Part shown: piece by piece, positions 1 to 5,795 of the stretch
How the letters are laid out: every line of letters begins with the position of its first letter
Position numbering within the stretch: the stretch's first letter is position 1
NCBI GenBank assembly: GCA_017463035.1
Contig: JAFTPY010000063.1
Location: 1 to 7,834 of the forward strand
DNA length: 7,834 bases
Source: Lachnospiraceae bacterium
GTDB lineage: Bacteria > Bacillota > Clostridia > Lachnospirales > Lachnospiraceae
Direction: 5' to 3'
Program-made: the position numbers and the translations under genes
Notes under the pieces: generated by a model
Told to the model about the DNA's origin: nothing
Seen by the model: the letters and a program-made list of their open reading frames with translations, nothing else
Database searches by the model: none

Positions 1-162
1 CATAATATCCACAATGGCAAGATGAATTTCATTCTCCTTCATCAACTCCAAACCGCGAATGCCGTCCTCCGCCTTAAACACCCGGTATCCCTGACTTTTT
101 AAAAGAATCTCGATACCGTCTCTGATTTCTTTGTCATCCTCGACCACTAATATGTTATACAT
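1..162 (-). CDS. Response regulator, N-terminal receiver domain (partial)
   Basis: This is the first 54 residues of a two-component response regulator; the rest lies beyond the left edge. The protein starts MYNILVVEDD and runs to VDIM. The acidic pocket is D9/D10 and the likely phospho-acceptor is D52, the normal spacing for a CheY-like receiver domain. The wording resembles OmpR/PhoB-class regulators of the VanR type, but the DNA-binding domain that would confirm this is outside the window. The start is supported by GGAGG at 169-173, six bases upstream, and by a promoter at 197-225. The gene has its own promoter downstream of a terminator, so it is a separate unit from hslO and the zinc-finger gene. 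A sensor kinase gene would be expected next, but none can be seen here. Confidence 0.9.
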   Translation of the reverse strand, partial: MYNILVVEDDKEIRDGIEILLKSQGYRVFKAEDGIRGLELMKENEIHLAIVDIM

Positions 163-196
163 ACCGTTCCTCCGTACTTCCCCATACTTTACCTCC

Positions 197-225
197 ATTA
201 TACGACAGATTATTCTCCGTTACAA
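197..225 (-). promoter_or_regulatory. Sigma-A-type promoter for the response regulator
   Basis: On the minus strand, TTGTAA (220-225) and a perfect TATAAT (197-202) are separated by 17 bases. Transcription would start near 190, giving a short leader before the ribosome binding site at 169-173. This follows from consensus matching only. Confidence 0.75.
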
Positions 226-340
226 TTCCATAAATAACCATCCCTCTCATCGGAGGGCAAGACAGCTCCGGAACCATCCATGTCTCTATCCTACCACAGA
301 AAGCAAAAGAAAAACGTCAGAAAAAACGAAAGATTTCCGA

Positions 341-380
341 AAGAAAAAGAAAGGCCCCCGTTCGCAAACAGGCAGCCCTT
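341..380 (-). terminator. Intrinsic terminator of the deoD-hslO operon
   Basis: Starting four bases after the last stop codon of the operon, the minus strand can fold AAGG...CCTT, closing a longer imperfect stem (351-380) with two single-base bulges and a TGCG loop. A T-rich tract follows at 341-350 (TCTTTTTCTT). The position immediately after the final gene supports a rho-independent terminator. Confidence 0.7.
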
Positions 381-384
381 CTCA

Positions 385-609
385 CTAGTCCTTACTCAAT
401 TTTGCCGGATAATTCGGCAGCTTTCCGTCCACGGCAAAGATGTCGTCATCGGCCAGCTCCCCTTTTCCCTCACAAATAATACATTTCGTTTCTCCGTGTC
501 CGCCACAAAAACCGCACACCTTGTTTTTGTGAATGGGATTAATCTTTTCTCCGAAGCAAACCACACAAACGGAGATTCCTTTCCCCTCACACTGCGGGCA
601 TTTTTTCAT
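385..609 (-). CDS. Stand-alone DnaJ-type zinc-finger miniprotein
   Basis: This 74-residue protein is built almost entirely of four CxxC motifs: C4/C7, C15/C18, C32/C35 and C43/C46. The first and last are followed by EGKG, and the third is followed by GGHG, close to the CxxCxGxG repeats of the DnaJ (Hsp40) cysteine-rich domain. In DnaJ, motifs 1 and 4 bind one zinc and motifs 2 and 3 the other, and the spacing here would allow the same fold. There is no J domain (no HPD motif) and no substrate-binding domain, so it is not a DnaJ. The tail (51-74) is short, acidic to mixed, and unrecognised. The start has AGGAAAGAG just upstream. It is the last gene of the operon, 79 bases after hslO. A zinc-binding or thiol-redox role next to Hsp33 is inference; the actual function is unknown. 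Confidence 0.8.
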   Translation of the reverse strand: MKKCPQCEGKGISVCVVCFGEKINPIHKNKVCGFCGGHGETKCIICEGKGELADDDIFAVDGKLPNYPAKLSKD

Positions 610-640
610 TCTCTTTCCTACCTTTCTATGCTACAATTCT

Positions 641-667
641 ACGTTGTTTCCTACGCACTCACAACGT
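641..667 (-). repeat. Intercistronic inverted repeat, hslO to zinc-finger gene
   Basis: ACGTTGT and ACAACGT form a perfect 7-bp dyad (641-647 and 661-667) around a 13-base loop. No T-tract follows on the minus strand, so it is not a standard terminator. It may be an mRNA processing or stability hairpin. Confidence 0.45.
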
Positions 668-688
668 CTTCTCTTTTGTCTTTTTCTG

Positions 689-1576
689 TTATCTGCAATT
701 TTGTACCAATTTTTTTAACTCATCCACAGAAAATGTATAGTTCTTATCGCAGAAATGACAGTTCATGGTAATCGGCTCGCCGTCTTCTATCATGGCATTT
801 AATTCCTTTGCACCGATACTGATTAATGCCTTTTCCACACGGCCCTTGGAACAATTACAATAATAAGAGGTCGGTATCTTATCCAGAAGCTTAAGGTCAA
901 AGCCCGCAAAAATGTACTCCAAAATCTCCTCCGGGGTCATTCCCTCCTCTAAAAGGCCGGACACCGAGGTTACCTCCGTCAGCTTCTGCTCCAGATGAGA
1001 AATCACTTCCGACCTGGCATCCGGCATCAGCTGGATAATAAAGCCTCCGGCCTGCGCTACCGTATTGTCGCGGTTCATAAGCACACCTAAAGCTACCGAC
1101 GACGGGGTCTGCTCGGATGTGGCAAAATATACGGTTAAATCCTCTGCGATTTCACCGGAAATCAGCTCGGTTTCCCCCACATACGGTTCCTTTAAACCCA
1201 AATCCTTAATGACACGAAGCATACCCATACCGACCGCTCCGCCTACGTCAAGCTTTCCTTCTTTGCTTGCCGGAAGCATCACCTCCGGATTCTGCACAAA
1301 GCCCTTTACACGGGACATGGAATCCGCGGTTACGGTCATGGAGCCGATAGGACCGTCGCCCATAATCTGCACCGTCAGCACATCGCTCATGCCCTTCATC
1401 ATGCTGCCCATCATGGCCGCACCGGTCAAAAGACGCCCTAAGGCTGCCGTGGCCACCGGGCTGGTACCGTGAATCTTTCTTGCCTTTTCTACCAAATCTC
1501 TCGTGGTTGCCGCAAATACACGAATCTGACCGTCCGCCGCACTTGCTCTTACAATGTAATCCTGATAATTACTCAT
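689..1576 (-). CDS. hslO: Hsp33 redox-regulated molecular chaperone
   Basis: This is a full-length 295-residue Hsp33, a cytosolic holdase that is switched on when oxidation releases zinc from its C-terminal cysteine cluster. The four zinc-binding cysteines are present as CNC (C240, C242) and CHFC (C273, C276), in the contexts YYCNCSKGR and MNCHFC typical of the family. The N-terminal substrate-binding domain carries expected segments such as TAALGRLL, GDGPIG and GGAVG. A fifth cysteine (C294) is next to the C-terminus. The start has GAGAGG just upstream. The gene lies 81 bases after cdd in the deoD operon, and its upstream spacer contains two dyad elements that could give it separate control. 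Co-transcription with nucleoside salvage genes is not an obvious functional pairing. Confidence 0.96.
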   Translation of the reverse strand: MSNYQDYIVRASAADGQIRVFAATTRDLVEKARKIHGTSPVATAALGRLLTGAAMMGSMMKGMSDVLTVQIMGDGPIGSMTVTADSMSRVKGFVQNPEVMLPASKEGKLDVGGAVGMGMLRVIKDLGLKEPYVGETELISGEIAEDLTVYFATSEQTPSSVALGVLMNRDNTVAQAGGFIIQLMPDARSEVISHLEQKLTEVTSVSGLLEEGMTPEEILEYIFAGFDLKLLDKIPTSYYCNCSKGRVEKALISIGAKELNAMIEDGEPITMNCHFCDKNYTFSVDELKKLVQNCR

Positions 1577-1610
1577 ACAAATCCTCTCTTACTCTGTTTC
1601 TTTCTCTCAT

Positions 1611-1629
1611 CCGGCGTACAAAACGCCGG
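1611..1629 (-). repeat. GC-rich hairpin in the cdd-hslO spacer
   Basis: CCGGCGT and ACGCCGG form a perfect 7-bp stem (1611-1617 and 1623-1629) with a five-base loop. It lies in the leader of hslO, 34 bases upstream of its start. There is no U-tract after it, so it is not a canonical terminator. A role as an mRNA processing or stability element is inference. Confidence 0.6.
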
Positions 1630-1631
1630 TC

Positions 1632-1647
1632 TGTAAACTCGTTTACA
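1632..1647. promoter_or_regulatory. Perfect 16-bp palindrome, candidate operator
   Basis: TGTAAAC and GTTTACA flank a two-base centre between cdd and hslO. The left half, TGTAAACG, fits the first half of a CcpA cre site (TGNAARCG). The full dyad is two bases longer than the usual cre palindrome, so it may instead bind another dimeric regulator or be chance. No convincing promoter was found next to it. Confidence 0.35.
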
Positions 1648-1657
1648 TCCTCTTCCG

Positions 1658-2161
1658 CTAAGACAGATTCTTTCCGGAAAATCCGAAGGGCATCAATTCC
1701 TCCAAGGTGTAAATCATATAATCATCCTCGGACCGCGCCAAAATAATCAAAAAGGTCTTCGGGTCGCAAAACTCCGTCATTACCTGTCGGCATACACCGC
1801 AAGGTGCACAGAAGTCTTCTAACTCCTCACCCTTGCCGCCTACAATGGCAATGGCAAGAAAATCCCTTTTTCCTTCGCTGACCGCCTTAAAAAACGCAGT
1901 ACGCTCCGCACAATTGGTCGGGGTATAGGCCGCATTTTCAATATTACAGCCGCCGATGATTTCGTGACTGTTTGTCAAAAGTGCCGCACCTACTTTAAAC
2001 CCCGAATACGGTGCATAGGCCTTCATCCGATACTCGCACGCTACGCGAATGAGCTTTCTGCATACCGCATCACTCATGGCATCCGGCAACTTCTTTCCCA
2101 TATCCTGCACCGCAAGCACCTTTTTCTCATAGGTCTGTAACTGTGTATTGTTTTCTCCCAT
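1658..2161 (-). CDS. cdd: Cytidine deaminase (tetrameric, zinc-dependent)
   Basis: This 167-residue enzyme would deaminate cytidine and deoxycytidine to uridine and deoxyuridine in pyrimidine salvage. The catalytic motif is TNCAER, with zinc ligand C84 and proton-shuttle E86; PCGVC supplies the other two zinc ligands, C121 and C124. Three cysteine ligands with R87 are the pattern of the small homotetrameric class. AYAPYSGFKVGAAL (48-61) and NIENA (73-77) are the usual substrate-pocket segments. The start chosen (MGENN) has GGGAGG seven bases upstream; an in-frame ATG 45 bases further upstream lacks this support. Even so, the protein has about 25-30 extra N-terminal residues compared with the usual 130-140 residue family length. 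It lies between deoC and hslO in the operon. Confidence 0.95.
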   Translation of the reverse strand: MGENNTQLQTYEKKVLAVQDMGKKLPDAMSDAVCRKLIRVACEYRMKAYAPYSGFKVGAALLTNSHEIIGGCNIENAAYTPTNCAERTAFFKAVSEGKRDFLAIAIVGGKGEELEDFCAPCGVCRQVMTEFCDPKTFLIILARSEDDYMIYTLEELMPFGFSGKNLS

Positions 2162-2168
2162 AAAAGTA

Positions 2169-2174
2169 CCTCCC
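2169..2174 (-). promoter_or_regulatory. Ribosome binding site that sets the cdd start
   Basis: GGGAGG sits seven bases before the ATG at 2161, which favours this start over the longer in-frame ORF beginning at 2206. Confidence 0.85.
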
Positions 2175-2223
2175 TTTCTATGCTTCCGCTTCCTATCTTC
2201 AACCACGCGGCCCTTTGTTAAAA

Positions 2224-2254
2224 ATTAAATCCATATTTAATCCCCCAAAAAAAA
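2224..2254 (-). repeat. AT-rich hairpin and T8G5 tract in the deoC-cdd spacer
   Basis: In the 118-base gap, the minus strand reads T8 G5, then ATTAAAT-ATGG-ATTTAAT, a perfect 7-bp stem with a four-base loop, followed by TTTT. The G-run could add G-U pairs to the trailing T-run in RNA. It could be a weak attenuator or terminator reducing read-through into cdd and hslO, but the stem is AT-only and the evidence is modest. Confidence 0.4.
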
Positions 2255-2279
2255 TCATCTTTCCTACAGACTCACAGCT

Positions 2280-2951
2280 TTAATACCCTTCTTTTACCGT
2301 TTCCCCGTTTGCCTTTAAAATCTTTACAATACGACTGGTGCCTAGACGTGTAGCTCCAAGCGCTACAAACTTTTCCGCATCCTCCAAAGAAGAAATGCCG
2401 CCTGCCGCCTTCATCTGTACGCCTTCGCCGACGTGCTTCGCAAACAACTCGATATCCGCGAAGGTAGCCCCCGCTGTGGAAAATCCGGTGGAGGTCTTAA
2501 TAAACTCCGCTCCGGCCTCCGTCACCACGCGGCACATTTCTATCTTTTCATCCTCCGTCAAAAGGCAGGTCTCGATGATAACCTTCAGAAGCTTACCGCC
2601 GCAAGCCGCCTTCACCGCCTTAATCTCTTCCAAAAGACCGGCAAAGTTACCTTCCTTTACCATACCGATGTTAATGACCATATCGATTTCGTCCGCACCG
2701 TTTGCTACCGCATCCTTGGTCTCAAACACCTTTACCGCCGTGGTATTGTATCCGTTCGGGAAGCCGATTACCGTACATACCGGGAGCTTGTCACCCAAAT
2801 AATCCTTTGCCCGTTTTACAAAAGACGGCGGAATACATACAGATGCCGTACCATATGCCACTCCGTCATCACAAATCTGCCTAATCTCTTCCCAGGTGGC
2901 TGTCTGGGTTAAAAGGGTATGGTCCACATATTTTACAACATTCTTATCCAT
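2280..2951 (-). CDS. deoC: Deoxyribose-phosphate aldolase
   Basis: This 223-residue class I aldolase splits 2-deoxyribose-5-phosphate into glyceraldehyde-3-phosphate and acetaldehyde, the last step of deoxynucleoside catabolism. The Schiff-base lysine is K152 in IKTSTGF. The two other catalytic residues known from the E. coli enzyme are matched by D90 (EIDMVIN) and K181 (MKAAGGI). VDHTLL near the N-terminus is also typical. The start (MDKNVV) has AAAGGAG at 2960-2966, eight bases upstream; a longer ORF start at 2984 would overlap deoD and lacks a site. The gene begins 13 bases after the deoD stop, and its ribosome binding site overlaps that stop codon, suggesting translational coupling. No phosphopentomutase gene is visible to link DeoD and DeoC, so that enzyme must be encoded elsewhere. 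Confidence 0.97.
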   Translation of the reverse strand: MDKNVVKYVDHTLLTQTATWEEIRQICDDGVAYGTASVCIPPSFVKRAKDYLGDKLPVCTVIGFPNGYNTTAVKVFETKDAVANGADEIDMVINIGMVKEGNFAGLLEEIKAVKAACGGKLLKVIIETCLLTEDEKIEMCRVVTEAGAEFIKTSTGFSTAGATFADIELFAKHVGEGVQMKAAGGISSLEDAEKFVALGATRLGTSRIVKILKANGETVKEGY

Positions 2952-2958
2952 CGAAAAA

Positions 2959-2966
2959 TCTCCTTT
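2959..2966 (-). promoter_or_regulatory. Ribosome binding site that sets the deoC start
   Basis: AAAGGAGA overlaps the last two bases of the deoD stop codon and lies seven to eight bases from the ATG at 2951. It fixes the deoC start and suggests coupling with deoD. Confidence 0.85.
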
Positions 2967-3675
2967 ACGCCAGTTCCAATGCAACCTGCATCATTTCATG
3001 GAAGCTGTTTTGTCTGTCCTCGGAGGAAAGTGCCTCTCCGGTATATAAATGGTCGGAAATGGTCAACATGCAAAGAGCCTGCTTTCCGGCATAAGCCGCA
3101 TTCAGATACAGCGCCGCAGCCTCCATTTCCACACAAAGAATGCCCATCTTCTTCCAACGGTCATTGAAGGTCGGATCCGCGTTGTAGAACACATCGGAGG
3201 ATAAAATATTACCTACCGCCACCGGGACCTTCATACCTTCCGCCACCTCTACCGCGCGACGCAAAAGCTCATAATCCGCAATCGGTGCAATGGTGCCCGG
3301 CAGATTGTACTGAGCGGCATAATTGCTGTTGGTGGAAGCTCCCATACCGATAACAAGATCTCTTAACTTCACCTTGTCGGAAATGCCTCCGGCAGATCCG
3401 ATACGGATAATCCTGTCCACATCGTAAAAATGATATAACTCATAAGAGTAAATCCCGATGGACGGCATACCCATGCCGCTGCCCATCACCGATACCCTCT
3501 TTCCTTTATAGGTTCCGGTATAACCGAACATATTACGGACCGTATTAAAGCAGGTCACATCCTCCAAATAGGTATCGGCAATAAACTTTGCCCGGAGCGG
3601 GTCTCCCGGTAATAACACAGTCTTTGCGATTTCGCCTTCCTTTGCCGCATTATGGGCGGTCGGTATTGCTGCCAT
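2965..3675 (-). CDS. deoD: Purine nucleoside phosphorylase, DeoD type
   Basis: This 236-residue enzyme cleaves purine (deoxy)ribonucleosides with phosphate, giving free base and (deoxy)ribose-1-phosphate. It matches the hexameric DeoD family: LPGDPLRAK carries the phosphate-site residues G24 and R28, RIGSAGG another phosphate-binding arginine, VEMEAAALY the ribose/base pocket, and SDH the catalytic aspartate D208. These are offset by four from the E. coli positions G20, R24 and D204. Two ATGs are possible; the second (MAAIPTAHN) is chosen because AAAGGAG lies seven bases before it but only one base before the first, at 3681. It is the first gene of the operon, behind a near-consensus promoter. 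Confidence 0.96.
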   Translation of the reverse strand: MAAIPTAHNAAKEGEIAKTVLLPGDPLRAKFIADTYLEDVTCFNTVRNMFGYTGTYKGKRVSVMGSGMGMPSIGIYSYELYHFYDVDRIIRIGSAGGISDKVKLRDLVIGMGASTNSNYAAQYNLPGTIAPIADYELLRRAVEVAEGMKVPVAVGNILSSDVFYNADPTFNDRWKKMGILCVEMEAAALYLNAAYAGKQALCMLTISDHLYTGEALSSEDRQNSFHEMMQVALELA

Positions 3676-3682
3676 AGTCATA

Positions 3683-3689
3683 CTCCTTT
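3683..3689 (-). promoter_or_regulatory. Ribosome binding site that sets the deoD start
   Basis: AAAGGAG is seven bases from the ATG at 3675 but only one base from the alternative ATG at 3681, which favours the shorter protein. Confidence 0.8.
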
Positions 3690-3720
3690 CCTGTTGCTTC
3701 TCTGCGTTTACGTTATATTC

Positions 3721-3749
3721 AGTATAAACGGAATTTAAAATAAAGTCAA
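3721..3749 (-). promoter_or_regulatory. Strong sigma-A promoter of the deoD-deoC-cdd-hslO operon
   Basis: TTGACT (3744-3749) and TATACT (3721-3726) are separated by 17 bases, each one mismatch from consensus. Transcription would start near 3714, about 40 bases before deoD. Short arms GTTTA and TAAAC surround the -10 region and could belong to an operator, but the match is too short to assign a regulator. Confidence 0.85.
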
Positions 3750-3791
3750 TTCTCGAGACAAAAAACGCCCAACGTTCTTTGCATCAGATAC

Positions 3792-3820
3792 TTGTTATTT
3801 TCGCCTTCTTATGCTAAACT
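3792..3820 (+). promoter_or_regulatory. Promoter for the PH-domain gene
   Basis: TTGTTA (3792-3797), a 17-base spacer and TAAACT (3815-3820), preceded by TG one base upstream (extended -10). It is divergent from the deoD promoter, with about 43 bases between the two -35 boxes. The leader is about 90 bases and contains TCTGTA-AGAA-TACAGA (3824-3839), a small dyad at the expected transcription start. Confidence 0.55.
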
Positions 3821-3905
3821 AACTCTGTAAGAATACAGACAGCTTTTGTATTTTATGGAAACGCTGTTTAATGCAGTGCTTCCCCGGATGCAATGTATAC
3901 AATTA

Positions 3906-3913
3906 GAGGAGGG
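3906..3913 (+). promoter_or_regulatory. Ribosome binding site that sets the PH-domain gene start
   Basis: GAGGAGGG ends six bases before the ATG at 3920. The in-frame ATG at 3893 is upstream of this site and is therefore unlikely. Confidence 0.85.
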
Positions 3914-3919
3914 TGTGTT

Positions 3920-4342
3920 ATGGCAGATACCGGATTACCGCAAACCAATCAGAATGAAATTTTATGGAGAGCCCGGAAACGTTTAACGTTTTTTGGTTTG
4001 CCTTGGACCTTTACCGTTTACCGCTTGACAAAGGACCGTTTGTTCATTAAGCAGGGCTTCTTTACCACCAGAGAAGACGAAGTCCGTCTGTATCGTATTC
4101 TGGATATTTCTTTAAAGAGAACCTTGATTCAAAAGATTTTCGGTCTCGGAACCATTCAGTGTCACTCCAGCGACAAAACCATGGGACACTTCGAGATTAT
4201 CAATATAAAACGTTCCTATGAGGTAAAGAATCTCCTGTCCGATTTGATTGAAAAGGAGCGTATGGAAAAACGTGTTTCCAACCGTGAGTTTATCAGTGAC
4301 CCGGACTGCGACTTTGATGACGATAACGACCTTGAAAACTAA
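3920..4342 (+). CDS. Small bacterial PH-domain protein
   Basis: This 140-residue protein carries one bacterial PH-like domain (bPH_2/DUF304 type, as in YdbS/YdbT) at about residues 31-110. The recognised pattern is YRLTKDRLFIKQGFF, then EVRLYRILDISLKRTLIQKIFGLGTI. YdbS-like proteins usually have membrane helices before the domain; none is present here, so it is probably cytosolic. After the domain come a charged helix (about 100-120) and a very acidic tail (127-140, seven Asp and one Glu). It is the only plus-strand gene, with its own promoter, convergent with the CNNM/CorC gene. Ligand, partner and role are unknown. The family assignment is from residue pattern only. Confidence 0.8.
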   Translation: MADTGLPQTNQNEILWRARKRLTFFGLPWTFTVYRLTKDRLFIKQGFFTTREDEVRLYRILDISLKRTLIQKIFGLGTIQCHSSDKTMGHFEIINIKRSYEVKNLLSDLIEKERMEKRVSNREFISDPDCDFDDDNDLEN

Positions 4343-4357
4343 ATTACAAAGAAGGAA

Positions 4358-4384
4358 AGCGCACCGGCAAAATGCAGGTGCGCT
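4358..4384. terminator. Bidirectional terminator between convergent genes
   Basis: AGCGCACC (4358-4365) and GGTGCGCT (4377-4384) form a perfect 8-bp GC-rich stem, with a GC/GC extension possible inside the 11-base loop. It lies 15 bases after the plus-strand stop and 24 bases after the minus-strand CNNM stop. The trailing sequence is CATTTATTATAT on the plus strand and TTCCTTCTTTG on the minus strand, so neither U-tract is ideal but the position fits termination in both directions. Confidence 0.75.
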
Positions 4385-4408
4385 CATTTATTATATCGTG
4401 ATTTAACA

Positions 4409-5767
4409 TCACTCTTTTCCCTCTGTTTCCGATTCATCCGCCTTTGACACCTTTACCGTATCAATCTGCTTTCCCTTTACCTTACAAATTTCAAAGGAAT
4501 AGCCGTATTCCGTAACCATCGGATATTCCGTCTCTCCCTCCGAAGGAAGCCTGCCCAGTTTGGAAATCACAAATCCGTTTACCGTATCGGCCTCTTCCTC
4601 CGAAAAATCCGCTTCCAGCACATCACCCAATTCTTCCAGCGTGGTAAAACCGCGCACCATAAAGGTGCCGTCACTTTGCGGAACAATCTCCTGTTCCTCG
4701 TTATCGTATTCGTCCTGAATATCTCCTACGATTTCTTCCAGCATGTCCTCCATCGCCACAATTCCCGCGGTCTGACCGTATTCATCGATTACCACTGCCA
4801 TATGGATTTTCTTTTCCTGCATATCATTCAATAAAACGTCGATATTCTGCGTCTCCGGTACAAAATAGGGTTCTCTTGCCACCTCTGACAAAGGTGTATT
4901 TTTTAGCACCTCCGCATTATTCCGGTACTCCATGAAATAAAGCATCAAATCTTTCAAGTGCAGAATGCCGGTAATGTTATCCATGTTCTCTCCATACATC
5001 GGAAAACGAGAATAATTGGCCTTTAAACCAAATTCCAATGCCTCTTCAATGCTTGTCTCCTCGTGAATACCGATAATCTTTTTCTTCCGGGTCATAACAT
5101 CCCTGGCCGCCTTGGCATCAAAATCCATAACATTGGTAATCATCTCCGCTTCCTCTTCGTCCAAAAGCCCCTGCTCCTGGCCTTCCGCTACAATGGAAAT
5201 AATTTCCTCTTCGGTTACATTTTCCCCATTATCTCCCGGATTTACACCAAAGACAACACCGATTCCTTTTGCTGCACCTTCCGCCAAAAAGGCAAGCGGC
5301 GCAAACAATATCATAAAGAAACGTACAAAGCCGGACACCCGGAACACAAAGCGGTCCGCATATTTATAGCCCAGCTTCTTCGGAACCTTTATACTAAGCA
5401 GTTCCACCAGCCACACGCCGATTACCGTTATAAATATCAGGCAAATCCAAACATACAATTTTGCAAGTTTGTCCGATTCAAAATAAGACTGTAACGCAGG
5501 TACCGCAAAGCATTTTAACAACTCCGCATATGTAATACCGCAAAGAAACACCGTCACGGTACGAAGCAAATCCAGTACCGTAGTACAACGCTTCCTGCGG
5601 TCAATAATCGCAGCCACCCGTACTGCCTTTTTGTCACCTTCGGCAACACTCTTTTTCACAACGGCACTGAGCGGTTGCTCAAATGCGGTCTCCGCTGCCG
5701 AAGCGAGACCGTTCATAATCAGAAGTCCCAAAATTATTCCTATGCCAAGTATGGGATACTCTTGCAT
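4409..5767 (-). CDS. CNNM/CorC-HlyC family membrane protein with paired CBS domains
   Basis: This 452-residue protein has the family's full order: a DUF21 membrane domain with about four hydrophobic segments (roughly 6-28, 63-92, 102-126, 147-174), an acidic helical linker containing VTEEEI (184-189), two CBS domains (about 222-345), and a C-terminal CorC_HlyC domain (about 362-440) with a charged tail. Family members export or sense Mg2+ (and other divalent cations), with CBS domains binding nucleotides; some are labelled 'hemolysin' for historical reasons. NGLASAAETAF in the first helix is typical. The usual asparagine-containing segment at the start of the second helix (IGN..VN) is not evident; the region reads VLDLLRTVTVF (64-74). 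GGGG is 11 bases from the start, rather far. It lies 28 bases after mazF, so it is probably co-transcribed. Transport activity is not certain. Confidence 0.9.
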   Translation of the reverse strand: MQEYPILGIGIILGLLIMNGLASAAETAFEQPLSAVVKKSVAEGDKKAVRVAAIIDRRKRCTTVLDLLRTVTVFLCGITYAELLKCFAVPALQSYFESDKLAKLYVWICLIFITVIGVWLVELLSIKVPKKLGYKYADRFVFRVSGFVRFFMILFAPLAFLAEGAAKGIGVVFGVNPGDNGENVTEEEIISIVAEGQEQGLLDEEEAEMITNVMDFDAKAARDVMTRKKKIIGIHEETSIEEALEFGLKANYSRFPMYGENMDNITGILHLKDLMLYFMEYRNNAEVLKNTPLSEVAREPYFVPETQNIDVLLNDMQEKKIHMAVVIDEYGQTAGIVAMEDMLEEIVGDIQDEYDNEEQEIVPQSDGTFMVRGFTTLEELGDVLEADFSEEEADTVNGFVISKLGRLPSEGETEYPMVTEYGYSFEICKVKGKQIDTVKVSKADESETEGKE

Positions 5768-5795
5768 GAATAGTAAATCCCCTTTCTCTCTTTTG

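Noticed and set aside
280..771. Plus-strand open frame of 163 codons
   Set aside because: It lies opposite the zinc-finger gene, the terminator and the end of hslO, has no good ribosome binding site, and its product has no recognisable family pattern.
1577..1700. Arginine-rich open frame crossing the cdd stop and ending at the hslO start
   Set aside because: It has no upstream start with a ribosome binding site in this frame, and it overlaps cdd and two hairpins. A frameshifted cdd extension is not needed, as Cdd is complete.
2199..2258. Short leader-peptide ORF of 19 codons in the deoC-cdd spacer
   Set aside because: The only purine-rich sequence (AGGAAAG) touches the ATG, leaving no proper spacing, and the peptide has no run of regulatory codons.
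3758..3783. Minus-strand hairpin AACG-TTGGG-CGTT followed by T-run, as a terminator
   Set aside because: It lies between divergent promoters where no minus-strand transcript should end, and the GC core is only two pairs.
5063..5494. Plus-strand open frame of 143 codons
   Set aside because: Antisense shadow of the CNNM/CorC gene, whose protein matches its family along its whole length.
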